Source of the DNA: Clostridia bacterium | Lineage (GTDB): Bacteria; Bacillota; Clostridia; Oscillospirales; CAG-272 | Length of the DNA: 38,153 nucleotides | NCBI GenBank assembly: GCA_029007295.1 | Contig: JAQXHN010000017.1 | Location: 1 to 38,153, forward strand | Reading direction: 5' to 3' | Shown here: positions 25,294 to 34,303 of the stretch, piece by piece | How positions within the stretch are numbered: the stretch's first letter is position 1 | Layout: each line of letters starts with the position of its first letter | Position numbers and translations under genes: made by a program | The notes under the pieces: generated by a model | The model's input: only the letters and a program-made list of their open reading frames with translations | Told to the model about the DNA's origin: nothing | Databases searched by the model: none

Positions 25294-26719
25294 ATTTCAA
25301 TATTGATACGGCGTCGCTTATTGTTTTTTCCAAAGCCTCTTTGCCGTACTTATCAACCTCGGCTTTATTCTTTTCGCCGTGTGTAAGGCAGCCTGCGCCG
25401 CCGATACATCCGCCGACGCACGCCATTCCCTCAATAAAGTTTGCGTCGAGCACATTTTTACTTTTTTTCATAAGCGCCAAGCGGCATTCCTCAATTCCGT
25501 TGCAAGCAACCGCTTTAAGCTCGAAATCGATATTTTGCTCCTTCAAGCCTTCCGAAACAGCATCTGACAAACCGCCGGAGCGGGCAAATATTCTTCCGAA
25601 ATAGGATGCGTTATCCAATACATCCTCGTCAAGCGAGGTAATATCAACGTCCTTGCTGTCGAAAAGCGCCTGCAGCTCTTCAAATGTTATTACCGCATCA
25701 ATATACGGCTTAACACTATCAAGCTGTGCTTCGGCCTTTTTTGCGGTACACGGGCCGATAAATACCGTCTTTGCCTTCTCATCCCGTGTTTTAATAAACC
25801 TTGCCAACGTCGCCATAGGCGAAAGGTTATGTGAAACAAGGGGAATAAGCTCGGGAAATGCGGATTTGATATACTGAACAAAGGCAGGACAGCAGGAGCT
25901 CGTCAAAAAGCCTTTTTCGGCAAGCTCCTTCGACTCCTTTTCTGCAACCATATCCGCACCGAGCGCCGCTTCAATTACCGTGAAAAAGCCGAGCTCTTTC
26001 AGCCCCGTTATAACTTGACCGAGTTTTGCATAGGTAAACTGACTGGATATCGAAGGTGCGACAAGCGCATAAATCTTATACTCGTTATTATTTTTGCTTT
26101 TTTTGATAAGATCAATTACGTTCAACAAATACGATTTATCCATAATCGCACCGAAAGGACACTGATATACGCAGGCTCCGCATTGGATACACTTATTATT
26201 ATCTATCGCCGCCGCATTATCATTATTGATAGAAATCGCTTTAACCTTACAAGCTATCTGGCAGGGACGTTTACGGTTAACAATTGCGGAATACGGACAT
26301 ACCTTTGCACATTGACCGCACTCAACGCATTTGGTTTTATCGATATGAGCAACGTGATTATGATCAAAGGATATAGCTCCCCGTTTACATACGTCCTCAC
26401 ACCTATGCGCAAGGCATCCGCGGCAGGAATCGGTCACCTCGTAACCGGCGGCCGGACATTCATCGCAGGCAATATCAATAACCTCAATTATATTGGGGTT
26501 GTCCTTGTTTCCTCCCATTGCGATTTTCACACGCTCTCCTAAAATCGCGCGCTCTTTATAAACACAGCAACGCATGGTAGGTGTTTTTCCGGGCACTATC
26601 ATCTGCGGAATATCCATTACATTCTGAAGGAGAGTATCATTCCAAGCCTGACGTGCGACCTCGCGAAGAACCTTATATTTCAGGTATTGCACCTTTGTGT
26701 CGAATTTTCTGACTCCCAT
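25292..26719 (-). CDS. [FeFe]-hydrogenase, monomeric, non-sensory type
   Basis: 475 aa. The N-terminal half has many cluster-binding Cys: DECPAAGYEV with SCRGCLAHRCEDVCKRG, CVECGQCAKVCP, and CIQCGACVYQCP, probably three or more [4Fe-4S] clusters. The H-cluster domain has L1 TSSCCPAFVQYI, L2 FIGPCTAKKAE, and L3 EGMACVGGCIGGAGCL, all with the needed Cys. It should make H2 with ferredoxin as electron donor. Last gene of the adhE-hyd operon, ten bases after the phosphatase gene. It resembles the non-bifurcating HydA2 of R. albus in setting (inference). No maturation genes hydEFG are in the window. Confidence 0.9.
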   Translation of the reverse strand: MGVRKFDTKVQYLKYKVLREVARQAWNDTLLQNVMDIPQMIVPGKTPTMRCCVYKERAILGERVKIAMGGNKDNPNIIEVIDIACDECPAAGYEVTDSCRGCLAHRCEDVCKRGAISFDHNHVAHIDKTKCVECGQCAKVCPYSAIVNRKRPCQIACKVKAISINNDNAAAIDNNKCIQCGACVYQCPFGAIMDKSYLLNVIDLIKKSKNNNEYKIYALVAPSISSQFTYAKLGQVITGLKELGFFTVIEAALGADMVAEKESKELAEKGFLTSSCCPAFVQYIKSAFPELIPLVSHNLSPMATLARFIKTRDEKAKTVFIGPCTAKKAEAQLDSVKPYIDAVITFEELQALFDSKDVDITSLDEDVLDNASYFGRIFARSGGLSDAVSEGLKEQNIDFELKAVACNGIEECRLALMKKSKNVLDANFIEGMACVGGCIGGAGCLTHGEKNKAEVDKYGKEALEKTISDAVSILK

Positions 26720-26729
26720 ATATATTTCC

Positions 26730-27902
26730 TCAAAAATAACTAACTTTTATACGCTTTCCCATTTGCTTCAGGCATTTGGATAATTCCTCGACCAGGTTCA
26801 TTTTGATATTGAAGGTAATCGGTAAATCGGGGTTCTGGTGCGCTGGATTTACCGCCCTTCCGACGTAGAAGTTTATATCCGTTGCCTCTTCGAAAAGAAG
26901 GCGACAAATGAGCGACGCTCCGTCGCGCTGAAAACTCCATTTTTCATATAGCTCGTTTTTGCCGAGAACATCCTTGGCATATTCAATCACCTTGTTTATG
27001 GTAATAACTCCTTCCGTGACAAGGTCCACACCCTCAATTTCAGCGATGGGGGGAACGTCGCCCCTTTCGAAAGTAAGACTTGCTTTTACAGGTTTGCCGA
27101 GATACTTCGCCGCAATGGAGGACGTGGTTCCTCCGCAAATAATGTGCTTTCCTTCTTTTGAGAAAAAGAGCGACATCATTCGGTTACAGTCATCACGGTT
27201 ACGGGGCGGACCGAACAAAATATTCATCGGCTCGCGTTTGCGTACCTTTACAACGCAAGCGGTTGTGTCGTCGCCCGGATGATATCCGTATTCTTTATTG
27301 CATTGGTCTACAAGCATTGTGGCAAGAGTCTTTGCGGTATATCCTGCCGATATCATCGTTTGCATAAAATCGGCGATATCTTCCGTTTTCCATCCGAAAT
27401 TAAACGCAAGACCGATGCCTGCGTGAGGACATCCGTCGCTCATTGCCACCATACAGTCATCCTCCTGTAGCTTGATTACGGATTTCAACACCTTTTTGCC
27501 GTCGATATTAAGTTCGGTCGTCGGATAATCGTACACCTGGAAATTTCGTAAAAAAATCACCTTGGGGTTGTCGTACTGAATAATCTCGACCGTTCTGTTT
27601 TCAATGATATGCAGAATCGTAAATGTAGAATAAGCAACTCCTCTTACCGAACAGATAGGCAGGGTTGCGGCAATTGTGGAAGTGCAGTCCTCAAGCTTCA
27701 AACCCTCTGCCATCATCGTGGAAATTATTTTTGACGTTAACGTCGAAAGGATGCTCGCTTTGACTCCGCTTCCCAGTCCGTCCGCCAAAACGATAACAAG
27801 CGAATTTTCGCCCTGGTTTACGATATCCACGTGGTCGCCGCATAGCTGTTCTCCTTCGTGATTTATACTTTTCCAACCGATATCGGCGCACAGATTATTC
27901 AT
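26730..27902 (-). CDS. SpoIIE/PP2C-type serine phosphatase
   Basis: 390 aa. Phosphatase residues 1-230: GDHVDIV, LADGLGSGVKAS, MSDGCPHAG and PGDDTTACVVKV supply the metal-binding Asp set of the PP2C/SpoIIE fold. The C-terminal 150 residues (from NILFGPPRNRDDC) are of a type that accompanies this phosphatase in hydrogenase clusters; their role is unknown. Its start overlaps the HydS-like gene by eight bases (ATGAATAA), so the two are translationally coupled. The likely role is output of the H2/redox sensor by dephosphorylating a Ser/Thr protein, perhaps opposing the kinase encoded at 30108-30857. Confidence 0.88.
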   Translation of the reverse strand: MNNLCADIGWKSINHEGEQLCGDHVDIVNQGENSLVIVLADGLGSGVKASILSTLTSKIISTMMAEGLKLEDCTSTIAATLPICSVRGVAYSTFTILHIIENRTVEIIQYDNPKVIFLRNFQVYDYPTTELNIDGKKVLKSVIKLQEDDCMVAMSDGCPHAGIGLAFNFGWKTEDIADFMQTMISAGYTAKTLATMLVDQCNKEYGYHPGDDTTACVVKVRKREPMNILFGPPRNRDDCNRMMSLFFSKEGKHIICGGTTSSIAAKYLGKPVKASLTFERGDVPPIAEIEGVDLVTEGVITINKVIEYAKDVLGKNELYEKWSFQRDGASLICRLLFEEATDINFYVGRAVNPAHQNPDLPITFNIKMNLVEELSKCLKQMGKRIKVSYF

Positions 27903-29568
27903 TTCCTATCGACTCCTTTAGCTTTGTCAGAGCGATTTTTGTTTCTGCGGCGGTTTCACCCAGAAGCGAAGCGATTTCCTGCACGATTCTCATCTGACGG
28001 TCAACCACGTTATCTGCTATTTCTACGGTCTGACGGCTGATGCTTTCCTTTTTCTCCCGTTGAGTTTCTTCTTCGGTAACGTCACGGAAAATTCCGAGAA
28101 TCAGACGGTATTCCTTATCATAAACGATGGTTTTATCAACATATCTCTCATATTCGGCAAGATATTCGCGCTTATCACGCACAGCTTTTCCCGTGGACAG
28201 AACACTGATAAAATCTGCCGGGTCAAGAACTCGTACGACATGATCGCCCAAAATATCGCTTGGATTACGTAGATTAAGAATCTTTAATGCCGCTTGGTTT
28301 ACCTGCTGTACTTCCAATTTTTCGTTTAAAACCAAAAGTCCGTTCGGCGTGTTTCGGGCGATGGTGTCGGAGAAGTTTTCCGCCTTATCCTTCAAAAACG
28401 GTAGACACATTGAAATTTCCGCTTTTCCTTGCAAAATGGCAATTGCTTTTTCACGGCAGGTATCGTATCCGCAAGAGCCGCAGTTCAATTCATCCTCCGG
28501 CTTCATTTTTCCCATTTGATGAAGCGTTTCCGTAATTTCATACTCGTCGGGTACCTTAGCACGGCGATCAATTATTTCAAAGTGCTTTTCCAGTTCGCCG
28601 CCGGTAGGCTGCGAAACCTCAAAATCCGATTTGCCGGCATAATCCGATACGGACAGGTAGTCCTTTACGGGCGAACGGTGGAATTTTTCCATAACCGGAC
28701 CGCCGATACAGCTGCCCGTGCATGCCGACATTTCAATAAAACAGTTGTGAACGTTACCGGCTTCGATATCTTTGAGTGCGGCAATACAGTTTTCAACGCC
28801 GTCGATTGCGATATAGTCGTATTTGGGATTATCCAATTTCATGGTTTTCAGGATGCCGCCGACAGTCGGGAAAAATCTTGCGCGACTTTTTTCGTTCGGT
28901 TCTTTTTTCTTTTCCAAAACTATTTTTTCGGCCTTTAACCAAGCGGTCAGCTCATCAAAAGTCAGAACGGCGTCAACTATGCCCTCATAATGTTGCGCTT
29001 CATCCTTTTTGGCAACGCACGGACCGATAAAAACGGTTTTAGCATTCGGAATTCGCTTTTTAATATCCGTACAGTGCGCCTGCATCGGGGACAAAACATC
29101 TGCCAAGTACTCAAGCAAGGCAGGATAGTATTTTTGAATCAGCAAATTGACCGAATGGCAACAGGACGAAATAATAACATCGCTTTTTTCGTTTCGAATT
29201 AAATTATCGTATTCGTTTTTGACAAGGGTTGCACCGATTGCTGTTTCCTCAACATCGTAGAAGCCAAGCTTTTTAAGAGCGTCGCGCATACCTTCAATGC
29301 CCACGCCGTCGTAGTTGGCAACGAACGAGGGCGCCAAGCTTACAACGACCGGGTCGTTGCTTTGAAGCAATACCTTAGCCTTTTCTGTTTCGTCAACTAT
29401 CTGCTTTGCATCCTGCGGACAAACCACAAAGCATTGACCGCATAAAATACATTCGTTACCTATAATGTACGCCTGGTTGCCCGAAAATCTAATGGATTTA
29501 ACGGGACAATGGCGAATACATTTATAACAGTTTTTACAATTTGATTTTTTAAGAGTAAGACATTCCAT
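27895..29568 (-). CDS. hydS: Sensory [FeFe]-hydrogenase with PAS domain (HydS-like)
   Basis: 557 aa from ATG 29568 (MECLTLKK); the ATG at 29592 lies deeper in the previous gene. Two [4Fe-4S] motifs: C11/14/17/21 and C40/43/46/50. The H-cluster domain has L1 ISSCCHSVN, L2 FIGPCVAKKDE, and L3 IEMSACTGSCIGG, all differing from catalytic enzymes (P to H after CC, extra Ser). A further Cys set follows (CGSCGYDTCREKA, then MCLP). Then a PAS domain (about 405-500, TPNGLLVLNEKLEVQQVNQA) and a C-terminal helical tail. The layout fits group C hydrogenases thought to sense H2. Overlaps both neighbours (20 and 8 bases). Confidence 0.9.
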   Translation of the reverse strand: MECLTLKKSNCKNCYKCIRHCPVKSIRFSGNQAYIIGNECILCGQCFVVCPQDAKQIVDETEKAKVLLQSNDPVVVSLAPSFVANYDGVGIEGMRDALKKLGFYDVEETAIGATLVKNEYDNLIRNEKSDVIISSCCHSVNLLIQKYYPALLEYLADVLSPMQAHCTDIKKRIPNAKTVFIGPCVAKKDEAQHYEGIVDAVLTFDELTAWLKAEKIVLEKKKEPNEKSRARFFPTVGGILKTMKLDNPKYDYIAIDGVENCIAALKDIEAGNVHNCFIEMSACTGSCIGGPVMEKFHRSPVKDYLSVSDYAGKSDFEVSQPTGGELEKHFEIIDRRAKVPDEYEITETLHQMGKMKPEDELNCGSCGYDTCREKAIAILQGKAEISMCLPFLKDKAENFSDTIARNTPNGLLVLNEKLEVQQVNQAALKILNLRNPSDILGDHVVRVLDPADFISVLSTGKAVRDKREYLAEYERYVDKTIVYDKEYRLILGIFRDVTEEETQREKKESISRQTVEIADNVVDRQMRIVQEIASLLGETAAETKIALTKLKESIGNE

Positions 29569-29833
29569 TAAATTCCGCCCTTTCCTTTTCAAGCGCTTTC
29601 ATTACAGTGCCGTCAAAGAATTCCGTAAACGATTCCGGAGTTACGCCGGTAAAAACTTCGTCATTTACCGTTACGGTAACGCCGACTCGATTACACTGAC
29701 CGGTGCAAAAGCTGCCGGCCAATGTAATATCGCTGTCAAGCTTGCGCTTTGCAACTGTTTCTTGGAATAATTCAACTATTTTTTCGGACCCCTTTAAATG
29801 GCAAGACGAGCCTACACATATCTGAATTATCAT
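29549..29833 (-). CDS. Thioredoxin-like [2Fe-2S] ferredoxin
   Basis: 94 aa. The cluster ligands are C-x4-C near the start (CVGSSC) and C-x3-C later (FCTGQC), as in the NuoE/HydC-type thioredoxin-like ferredoxin fold. It should pass electrons singly; here it probably serves the hydrogenases. It starts two bases after the previous ferredoxin gene ends, and its own 3' end overlaps the HydS-like gene by 20 bases. The pair probably arose by tandem duplication. Confidence 0.85.
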   Translation of the reverse strand: MIIQICVGSSCHLKGSEKIVELFQETVAKRKLDSDITLAGSFCTGQCNRVGVTVTVNDEVFTGVTPESFTEFFDGTVMKALEKERAEFNGMSYS

Positions 29834-29834
29834 C

Positions 29835-30077
29835 TTATTTTACCTTTGCCAAAACTGCGGTATCAAAGAATTCGGTAACATTGTCGGGAGAAACGGAATA
29901 GAAGTCGTTATCAACCGTTACACATACACCCTGTTGGCATTTGCCCATACAGAAGGTGCCGGAAAGCTCGACCTTATCGTCGACATTGTTGTTTTTGATG
30001 AGATATTGAAGCTGCTCAACAACCTGTCTGGAGCCTTTGATATGGCAGGAGGAGCCGATACATACTGTAATTTTCAT
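29835..30077 (-). CDS. Thioredoxin-like [2Fe-2S] ferredoxin (second copy)
   Basis: 80 aa. CIGSSCHIKGSRQVVEQLQ, then FCMGKCQQGVCVTV: the same C-x4-C and C-x3-C ligand set as the neighbour. The downstream copy differs across most other positions, so this is an old duplication. The start follows GGAGAAAGTATC. Likely an electron carrier for the hydrogenase-sensor unit. Confidence 0.85.
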   Translation of the reverse strand: MKITVCIGSSCHIKGSRQVVEQLQYLIKNNNVDDKVELSGTFCMGKCQQGVCVTVDNDFYSVSPDNVTEFFDTAVLAKVK

Positions 30078-30107
30078 GATACTTTCTCCTTATTTGTATT
30101 TTTCAGC

Positions 30108-30857
30108 TTATTCGTAATCTACAACGTCAACCCACGAGAGCAGGAATTCACGTTCTTTTTCGTTACCCTTTACGGACTGGGAAGCGGCAACTATCGGCAT
30201 CCATTTCTGAACATACTGTTTTGCGGTATTGCTTTTTTCGCAGAAAAGCTCAAGATACTTTTTAGCGCCGTCAATGTCGCCGTTTAACCAGAATAACAGA
30301 TAAGTTCTCGCAACGTCTGCAGAGGCATTGCCCTGCGTTGCGTGTGACCAGTCGATGATATACGGGGTGCCGTCTTCGGCAATGATGATGTTGGACGGGT
30401 TAAAGTCGCCGTGGCAGACCTTATTATGCTTGGGCATGCCGTCCAAACGTGTATGCAGGTCATAGCGGGTCGTGGCGTCAAGCTCGGCTGCGCTGATTTT
30501 TCTGTTCATCTTATCTTTCAGCTTGTTAAGAAGAGGACAGGTTTTTGAGTGCACCAAAATTTGAAGATTAACGAGCATTTCAAGATATTCATCCTTCTTT
30601 TCAGGGTTTTCCTGCATCAACTGCGCTAATGTCTTGCCTTTGATATACTCGGAAACGATCGCCCACTTTCCGTTAATTTTCGTAACCTCGAGAATTTTCG
30701 GAATATTGAGTCCGGTTTCTTCAATTCTTGCCTGATTCAAAGCCTCGTTCAAAACATCTGCTTTGGAATAGTCTTCATTGAAGACCTTAATGCATTTATC
30801 ACCGTCGCGGTAGATAGTTTTTGCGTTCCTTACCGATATAACTCTGTCAAGTTCCAT
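30108..30857 (-). CDS. APH/choline-kinase-fold phosphotransferase
   Basis: 249 aa. The kinase catalytic loop is H149-G-D151-FNPSN156, the metal Asp is D169 in YIIDWSHAT, and the N-lobe has KCIKVFNED with YIKGKTLAQLM as hinge. The fold is shared by aminoglycoside phosphotransferases and small-molecule kinases. Its place between adhE and the ferredoxin/HydS genes, with 13 bases to adhE, makes a drug-resistance role unlikely. The tempting idea is that it phosphorylates a protein that the SpoIIE-type phosphatase dephosphorylates, but this is inference. Known in similar hydrogenase clusters by recall. Confidence 0.8.
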   Translation of the reverse strand: MELDRVISVRNAKTIYRDGDKCIKVFNEDYSKADVLNEALNQARIEETGLNIPKILEVTKINGKWAIVSEYIKGKTLAQLMQENPEKKDEYLEMLVNLQILVHSKTCPLLNKLKDKMNRKISAAELDATTRYDLHTRLDGMPKHNKVCHGDFNPSNIIIAEDGTPYIIDWSHATQGNASADVARTYLLFWLNGDIDGAKKYLELFCEKSNTAKQYVQKWMPIVAASQSVKGNEKEREFLLSWVDVVDYE

Positions 30858-30870
30858 TGTGCTTTCCTCC

Positions 30871-33579
30871 TTAGCTTTTCTTTAAACCGTTCTTTGAACG
30901 GCGGTAAGCCTGCTTGAAATTATGTTCATCGTCGGCGTTAATGCTTTCAACGGAAACAGGCATAGCTTTTTCCGTAAAATGTTTTTCGCCGTAGTAAGCA
31001 TTCAGATACATCTGCTTTATCTCGCTCATCAGCGGATAACGGGGATTTGCGCCGGTGCACTGGTCGTCGAACGCCTGTTCTACCATATCGTCAAGTCTGT
31101 CAAGGAAGTTTTGCTCATCGGCAACGTAATCCTTAATTGCAGGCTTGATGCCGACTCTCTCTTTAAGATCTTTTATCGCCTTAATCAGATTTTCAAGCTT
31201 TTCCTCGTCTGTCTTGCCGCCCAGATTAAGTGCGTCGGCAATCTCTGCATATCTTGCAAGCGTGTGCGGATGGTCATACTGAGAGAACGTGCCCATTTTT
31301 ACCGGAGCTTCGGATGAGTTAAAGCGAATTACTTCCTCAATCATCAGCGCATTGGCTACGCCGTGCGGAATGTGATGGAACGCACCGAGCTTGTGTGCCA
31401 TTGAGTGGCAGACGCCGAGAAATGCATTTGCAAAAGCCATACCCGCCATGGTTGCGGCGTTCGCCATCTTTTCACGGGCTTCCACATCGTTCTGACCGTT
31501 ATCGTATGCGCGGGGCAGATAAGTGAAAATCATTTGCAAAGCCTGCTTTGCAAGTCCGTCGGTGTAGTCTGTCGCCATGACGGAAGCGTAGGCCTCGAGC
31601 GCATGGGTAACGGCGTCAATACCGGATGCTGCAGTCAACCCCTTGGGCGCTGACATGTGTAAATCAGTGTCGATTATCGCCATGTTGGGGAGTAGCTCAT
31701 AGTCCGCAAGCGGATATTTCACACCGCTTTTTTCATCGGTAATAACGGCGAAGGGAGTGACCTCGGAGCCGGTGCCCGCAGAGGTGGGTATTGCAATGAA
31801 ATATGCCTTTTCGCCCATCTTCGGGAAGGTGTAAACACGCTTGCGGATGTCGAGGAAGCGCATTGCCATGTCCATGAAATCAGCTTCGGGATGCTCGTAA
31901 AGCACCCACATAATCTTACCGGCGTCCATTGCAGAGCCGCCGCCTAATGCGATAATCGTATCAGGCTTGAATGCTTTCATTTGCTCAGCGCCTGCCTTAG
32001 CGCAAGCAAGCGTCGGATCCGGCGCTACATCGAAGAAGCAGGTATGCGCTATACCCATTTCATCGAGCTTATCTTCAATTTGCCTTGTGTATCCGTTGTT
32101 ATAAAGGAAGCTGTCGGTAACGATAAACGCACGCTTTTTGCCCATAACATTTTTCAGCTCATCAAGGGCAACCGGCAAGCATCCTTTCTTGATATATACC
32201 TTTTGAGGTGCTCTGAACCACAACATATTTTCCCTTCTTTCAGCAACTGTTTTGATATTAATAAGGTGCTTTACACCGACGTTTTCGGAAACGGAATTGC
32301 CGCCCCAAGAGCCACAGCCCAGGGTAAGCGACGGCTCGAGCTTGAAGTTGTACAGATCGCCGATACCGCCGTGAGAAGAAGGCGTGTTGACGAGAATGCG
32401 ACAGGTTTTCATGCGTGCGGCAAACTCATCAAGCTTTGCCCTCTCGGTTGCGGCATTCAGATAAATCGAGGAAGTATGACCGTAACCGCCGTCTGCAATA
32501 AGCTTCGTCGCCTTTTCAAAGGCGTCCTGAATGTCCTGCGCCTTATACATTGCAAGAACGGGAGAAAGCTTCTCGTGTGCAAACTCCTCGGATAAATCCG
32601 TGCTTTCGACTTCTCCAATAAGGATTTTTGAACCTTCGGGAACCTTCACTCCTGCCAGTTCTGCGATTTTTGCGGCGCTCTGACCGACTATTTTAGCGTT
32701 CAGCGCACCGTTAATTATAATGGTCTTGCGTACCTTTTCGATTTCGTCATCGTTGAGAAAGAAGCATCCGCGTGCGGCAAATTCGGCTTTTACTGCGTCA
32801 TATACGTTTTTGTGAACAATGACGGACTGCTCGGAAGCGCAGATCATACCGTTATCAAACGTCTTGGAATGAATGATTGAGCTGACCGCAAGGACAATGT
32901 CCGCCGTATCGTCAATGATTGCAGGAGTATTGCCTGCGCCGACGCCGAGAGCGGGTTTGCCGCTTGAATAAGCGGCTTTTACCATTCCGGGGCCTCCGGT
33001 GGCAAGAATAATGTCGGATTCTTTCATAAGAAGGTTTGTCATATCAAGACTGGGAACGTCTATCCACTCGATAATACCTTCGGGAGCGCCTGCGGCAACA
33101 GCGGCGTCAAGCACCAGCTTTGCGGCGGCAATCGTTGACTGTTTAGCTCTCGGATGAGGGCTTATGATAATCGCATTACGTGTTTTCAGGGCAAGCAGGC
33201 ACTTGAAAATTGCCGTAGATGTCGGGTTGGTTGTCGGGATAACTGCCGCAATAACACCGATAGGCTCGGCGATTTTCTTTATGCCGAACGCCTTATCCTC
33301 TTCAATCACACCGCAGGTTTTTGTGTTTTTGTAAGCATTGTAAATATATTCGGCGGCATAGTTGTTTTTGATGACCTTGTCTTCAACAACGCCCATTCCC
33401 GTTTCCTCAACTGCCATTTTTGCGAGGGGGATGCGTTCCTTGTTTGCCGCAAGCGCGGCAGATTTGAAAATCTCGTCTACCTGCTCCTGAGTAAATTTTG
33501 CAAACTCGATTTGAGCCGCTTTTACTTTAGCAATAGCCTCTTCAAGCGTTTCTACGCTGTCGATTAATTTTCTTTCCAT
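30871..33579 (-). CDS. adhE: Bifunctional acetaldehyde-CoA/alcohol dehydrogenase
   Basis: 902 aa, normal to slightly long. The N-terminal aldehyde dehydrogenase half (1-445) has the acetyl-CoA reducing Cys in NGMICASEQSV and the NAD-binding loop GGPGMVKAAYSSG. The C-terminal iron alcohol dehydrogenase half (455-880) has GGGSAMDAGK, then DAVTHALEAYAS and the iron-binding His in FLGVCHSMAHKLGAFHHIPH. It reduces acetyl-CoA to ethanol using two NADH and re-oxidises NADH when H2 removal is poor. The ribosome site is AGGAGG. First gene of the long minus-strand operon, with a Rex operator at its promoter. Confidence 0.97.
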   Translation of the reverse strand: MERKLIDSVETLEEAIAKVKAAQIEFAKFTQEQVDEIFKSAALAANKERIPLAKMAVEETGMGVVEDKVIKNNYAAEYIYNAYKNTKTCGVIEEDKAFGIKKIAEPIGVIAAVIPTTNPTSTAIFKCLLALKTRNAIIISPHPRAKQSTIAAAKLVLDAAVAAGAPEGIIEWIDVPSLDMTNLLMKESDIILATGGPGMVKAAYSSGKPALGVGAGNTPAIIDDTADIVLAVSSIIHSKTFDNGMICASEQSVIVHKNVYDAVKAEFAARGCFFLNDDEIEKVRKTIIINGALNAKIVGQSAAKIAELAGVKVPEGSKILIGEVESTDLSEEFAHEKLSPVLAMYKAQDIQDAFEKATKLIADGGYGHTSSIYLNAATERAKLDEFAARMKTCRILVNTPSSHGGIGDLYNFKLEPSLTLGCGSWGGNSVSENVGVKHLINIKTVAERRENMLWFRAPQKVYIKKGCLPVALDELKNVMGKKRAFIVTDSFLYNNGYTRQIEDKLDEMGIAHTCFFDVAPDPTLACAKAGAEQMKAFKPDTIIALGGGSAMDAGKIMWVLYEHPEADFMDMAMRFLDIRKRVYTFPKMGEKAYFIAIPTSAGTGSEVTPFAVITDEKSGVKYPLADYELLPNMAIIDTDLHMSAPKGLTAASGIDAVTHALEAYASVMATDYTDGLAKQALQMIFTYLPRAYDNGQNDVEAREKMANAATMAGMAFANAFLGVCHSMAHKLGAFHHIPHGVANALMIEEVIRFNSSEAPVKMGTFSQYDHPHTLARYAEIADALNLGGKTDEEKLENLIKAIKDLKERVGIKPAIKDYVADEQNFLDRLDDMVEQAFDDQCTGANPRYPLMSEIKQMYLNAYYGEKHFTEKAMPVSVESINADDEHNFKQAYRRSKNGLKKS

Positions 33580-33629
33580 TTTTATCCTCCTGATTTTGCT
33601 TGTAAAAATGATTGTTCAAATGTCTAACT

Positions 33630-33666
33630 TTGTTATTATTTTAACAAACTTATGCTTCGCTGACAA
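33630..33666 (-). promoter_or_regulatory. adhE operon promoter with overlapping Rex operator
   Basis: On the minus strand TTGTCA (33666-33661), a 17-bp spacer and TAAAAT (33643-33638). The 18-bp palindrome TTGTTATTATTTTAACAA (33630-33647) matches the Rex consensus TTGTTAAnnnnTTAACAA except one base and contains the -10. A bound Rex (NADH low) would block polymerase; high NADH would release it and turn on ethanol and H2 genes. Confidence 0.8.
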
Positions 33667-33755
33667 TTCTTAAAACAGATAATCGGTGTTATCAATACAG
33701 ATAATGTCAGTATAAAACAAAAAGCGCCCCTTGCAGGAAAAACGAACGGCAACGG

Positions 33756-34303
33756 GTGCATTCCGCATTGAGCATAAAAAGGATTACGGTGACGGTAGAG
33801 ATATATAAAGACTCGCTTGTTGCGCTTCAAAAGAAAAAAGGCTTAGCCGAGAAAAATGCAAGGCTGTTGGAAAGCAATAAAATATCGCTTGTAAAGAGTG
33901 CATTACAGAAAAACAGATATTATTACGATAAAAACACCGTTAATTTTGCTGAATTAATCGGCGGATACGTAGATAAAGATTATTTTATTCCTGTAAGCTT
34001 CGGCGTTAAATTATCAAATACAAACGGTAATAGCCTTTATATAATGATAGGAGGAGAGAAAATAAAAAAGCCAAGGTCATGAAATCAGGTAACCACAACA
34101 ATAATACGTTGTATTTGCCTGACTCTCGCTTGGCAGAAGTAAGTGTAGCACAAATTTTATCAAATGTCAATACCACTGATATAATAAAATATGTTCCGGA
34201 CGGATTTCTCAATGATGAGAAGAAAAAAATTAAGTACGAGGCTATTGCGAATACAGCTATATATAAAATAAAAAGAACGACAATAAATATAAAAGCTTTG
34301 TAG
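33756..34303 (+). pseudogene. Frameshifted fragment of a phage/ICE polyvalent (MuF/LPD-type) protein
   Basis: The frame 33756-34082 reads DSLVALQKKKGLAEKNARLL, then NFAELIGGYVDKDYFIPVSF. It breaks at an A-rich run near 34060-34075 and continues in the frame 34079-34303: NNNTLYLPDSRLAEVSVAQI, NTTDIIKYVPDGFLND. Together they form one recognisable unit of very large phage or ICE proteins with many C-terminal modules. A second shift near 33780-33810 is likely because another frame there reads HKKDYGDGRDI, like the start of the next copy. No ribosome site. Function of the unit unknown. Confidence 0.6.

Noticed and set aside
30108..30857. Aminoglycoside-resistance gene
   Set aside because: Only the general APH fold is shared; the operon context with hydrogenase and adhE genes argues for another substrate.
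31981..32595. 204-codon plus-strand frame inside adhE
   Set aside because: Antisense shadow of adhE, which has full catalytic motifs.
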